Shown piece after piece: positions 4,236 to 5,640 of a stretch of DNA of 5,640 bases. The DNA lies in the NCBI GenBank assembly GCA_035269445.1, contig DATFJC010000020.1:1-5640 (forward strand), given 5' to 3'. How positions within the stretch are numbered: the first letter of the stretch is position 1; every line of letters begins with the position of its first letter. Under the pieces are notes generated by a model that saw nothing but the letters and a program-made list of their open reading frames with translations, ran no database searches and was not told where the DNA came from. The position numbers and the translations under genes were made by a program. The DNA is from DATFJC01 sp035269445 (GTDB lineage: Bacteria; Patescibacteriota; Patescibacteriia; UBA2591; UBA6264).

Positions 4236-5156
4236 ATGGAAAATAAAAAACAAATTATAAATAAGGAGAAAAAAATTGATTATAAAAAAGAATTAAACCC
4301 TTCTCAGCTTAAAGCTGTTCAAAGCTTAAAAGGGCCAGTCTTAATTATAGCTGGAGCTGGTTCAGGAAAAACAAGAACTTTGATTTATAGAGTGGCTCGG
4401 CTTGTAGAAAAGGGAGTTCCCCCTAAAAGAATTTTACTTTTGACTTTTACTAGAAAGGCGGCTAGTGAAATGGTGGGACGAGCTTCTAAAATTTTAGATA
4501 AAAGATGTGATAAGGTTTCTGGGGGGACTTTTCATAGTTTTGCTAATAAAGTTTTAAGGCAATATGCAAATTTAGTGGGCTTTAAAAATAACTTTACTAT
4601 AGCTGATAGAAGTGATGCTCAAGATATCATAGCTTTATTTAGGACTAAAGCAGATTTTAATTTAGGTAGGGATTTAAAAATACCTAAAAAAAATACTATT
4701 CAAAATGTAATTAGCAAAAGTGTTAATAAAAATGAGTCTATTAATAAGGTTTTAGAATCAGAGTATCCTCACTTTCTTGAATATGCTAATCTTTTTAAGA
4801 TAATTGCCAAAAAATATCAGGAGTATAAAATTGAAAGAAATATAATGGACTTTGACGACCTATTAATTTATTTTAAAAAATTATTACAAGAAAATAAAAG
4901 AATATCTGAAAAATTATCACGTTTTTATAGGTTCATAATGGTAGATGAATATCAAGATACAAATTATGTTCAAGGGGAGATTATAAAGCTTTTAAGTCTT
5001 AAACATAAAAATATTTGTGTTGTAGGGGATGATTCCCAAAGTATTTATTCTTTTAGAGGGGCTAATTTTAGAAATATTATGGATTTCCCTAAGATTTTTC
5101 CAAATACTAAAATAATTACTTTGGAGCAAAACTATAGAAGCACTCAACCTATTTAA
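4236..5156 (+). CDS. UvrD/PcrA-type SF1A helicase, N-terminal 306 residues up to an in-frame stop
   Basis: The frame encodes the first two-fifths or so of a UvrD/Rep/PcrA helicase, a 3'-5' DNA translocase used in repair and replication restart. Motifs appear in order: Q motif LNPSQLKAV (20-28), Walker A AGAGSGKT (39-46), Ia LLLTFTRKAASEM (67-79), Ib GGTFHSFA (97-104), FDDLL (206-210), II VDEYQDTN (236-243), III VVGDDSQSIYSFRGA (262-276) and IV LEQNYRST (296-303). It ends three residues later at TAA 5154-5156, within the family's conserved NYRSTQPIL stretch where a Leu is expected. Motifs V and VI, domain 2A and most of 2B would be lost, so the 306-residue product should not be an active helicase. 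The same frame continues with helicase sequence after the stop. The start is fixed by the extended -10 nine bases upstream and by the normal distance to the Q motif. A sequencing error, a strain-specific nonsense mutation or decay are all possible. Confidence 0.85.
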   Translation: MENKKQIINKEKKIDYKKELNPSQLKAVQSLKGPVLIIAGAGSGKTRTLIYRVARLVEKGVPPKRILLLTFTRKAASEMVGRASKILDKRCDKVSGGTFHSFANKVLRQYANLVGFKNNFTIADRSDAQDIIALFRTKADFNLGRDLKIPKKNTIQNVISKSVNKNESINKVLESEYPHFLEYANLFKIIAKKYQEYKIERNIMDFDDLLIYFKKLLQENKRISEKLSRFYRFIMVDEYQDTNYVQGEIIKLLSLKHKNICVVGDDSQSIYSFRGANFRNIMDFPKIFPNTKIITLEQNYRSTQPI

Positions 5157-5640
5157 AATTTAACCAATGAAATTATTAAACAAGCTGAAGAAAAATTTTC
5201 AAAAACTCTTTTTACTAAAAAAAAGAAAGGAGAAAAGCCATTTTTTGTAGAAACATATAACGAAAACCATCAATCTAGTTTTGTAGTAGATAAAATACTA
5301 GATTTAATTAATAATCATCAAATAGATTTAGATAACATTGCTGTACTTTTTAGAAATGGCTGGCATTCCAATGACCTAGAGGTAGAATTAGCAAGAAGAA
5401 AAATTCCTTTTGAAAAATATGGGGGATTTAAATTTGTAGAAGCTGCTCACATTAAAGATATTCTATCTTTTTTAAAAGTTGTTCAAAATTGGCTTGATGC
5501 AGTAAGCTGGAATAGGCTTCTTTCCCTTATTCAGGGAATTGGTAGAAAAACTGCTCAAAAATTAATTTTTGAAATCATTGAAAAAGAAAAAAACTTAGCA
5601 GGGCTTTTAAGCAATAATTTTAATTCTAAAAAGTATTTTA
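5157..5640 (+). pseudogene. Continuation of the UvrD/PcrA-type helicase after the in-frame stop (open to window edge)
   Basis: In the same frame, 161 codons remain open to the last base. They match the part of UvrD-like helicases that follows motif IV: NLTNEII directly after the stop, KKGEKPFFVETY, then the conserved block around DNIAVLFRNGWHSNDLE. ARRKIPFEKYGGFKFVEAA, HIKDILSFLKVV and the GIGRKTAQKL helix-hairpin-like segment follow. All of this looks under normal coding constraint, with no second stop or frameshift. No in-frame ATG, GTG or TTG occurs anywhere in this stretch, so a restart here is unlikely. Either the gene reads through, it is one gene split by a base-call error at 5155 (TTA Leu read as TAA), or it is a very recent pseudogene. 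The remaining motifs V and VI would lie beyond the window. Confidence 0.85.

Noticed and set aside
5154..5156. Programmed stop read-through or reassigned TAA in the helicase
   Set aside because: Other genes in the window end normally at TAA (1146-1148, 2652-2654, 3559-3561), so TAA is a working stop. No special downstream structure is seen. A simple T-to-A change is more economical.
1..5640. Alternative genetic code (TGA as glycine, as in some CPR lineages)
   Set aside because: All frames read cleanly with standard stops, conserved glycines use GGN, and no conserved frame is broken by TGA. Genes here end only in TAA or TAG, but six or seven stops are too few to infer reassignment.

Overview
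This 5,640-base window is AT-rich bacterial DNA with every recognisable gene on the + strand. It best fits a Patescibacteria (CPR) genome, probably a Parcubacteria-like lineage. The main reasons are the very AT-rich, lysine/isoleucine/asparagine-heavy coding, the short genes, and the protein at 2770-3561. From memory, that protein matches a PD-(D/E)XK nuclease family that recurs in Parcubacteria. The lineage is an inference and was not tested by a search. The genes read cleanly with standard stops, and nothing suggests TGA recoding.

Layout: (1) positions 1-114 hold the last 37 codons of rlmN, the 23S rRNA/tRNA A2 methyltransferase. (2) 189-1148 is a soluble histidine kinase with no membrane sensor, followed by a weak terminator. 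(3) 1298-1906 is a small polytopic membrane protein with two DD-motif half-repeats, resembling CadD/LysE-superfamily exporters. (4) The 286-base gap 1907-2192 is the largest non-coding stretch. It holds a nested set of inverted repeats that could fold as a three-way junction, a terminator-like hairpin and a promoter. (5) 2193-2654 is an unrecognised protein with a membrane segment near each end, closed by a strong terminator. (6) 2770-4162 is a two-gene unit, PD-(D/E)XK nuclease then HAD phosphatase. It runs from a near-consensus promoter to a textbook terminator. (7) 4236-5640 is a UvrD/PcrA-type SF1A helicase interrupted by one in-frame TAA after motif IV. The same frame then stays open to the window edge.

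The transcription and translation signals form a pattern. Genes that begin transcription units lack a Shine-Dalgarno sequence, and two of them start only 8-9 bases after a good -10 box, which implies leaderless or nearly leaderless mRNAs. The one clearly downstream cistron (3599) has a full AAAGGAGG site.

Functionally the window is a mix: rRNA modification, signalling, ion export, and a nucleic-acid-processing neighbourhood of nuclease, phosphatase and helicase. The most notable points are the apparent single-base nonsense change in the helicase, the HAD protein with a gapless degenerate half-copy of its own fold in front of it, the leaderless pattern, and the folded intergenic element. I found no CRISPR array, tRNA, rRNA, insertion sequence or defence island.
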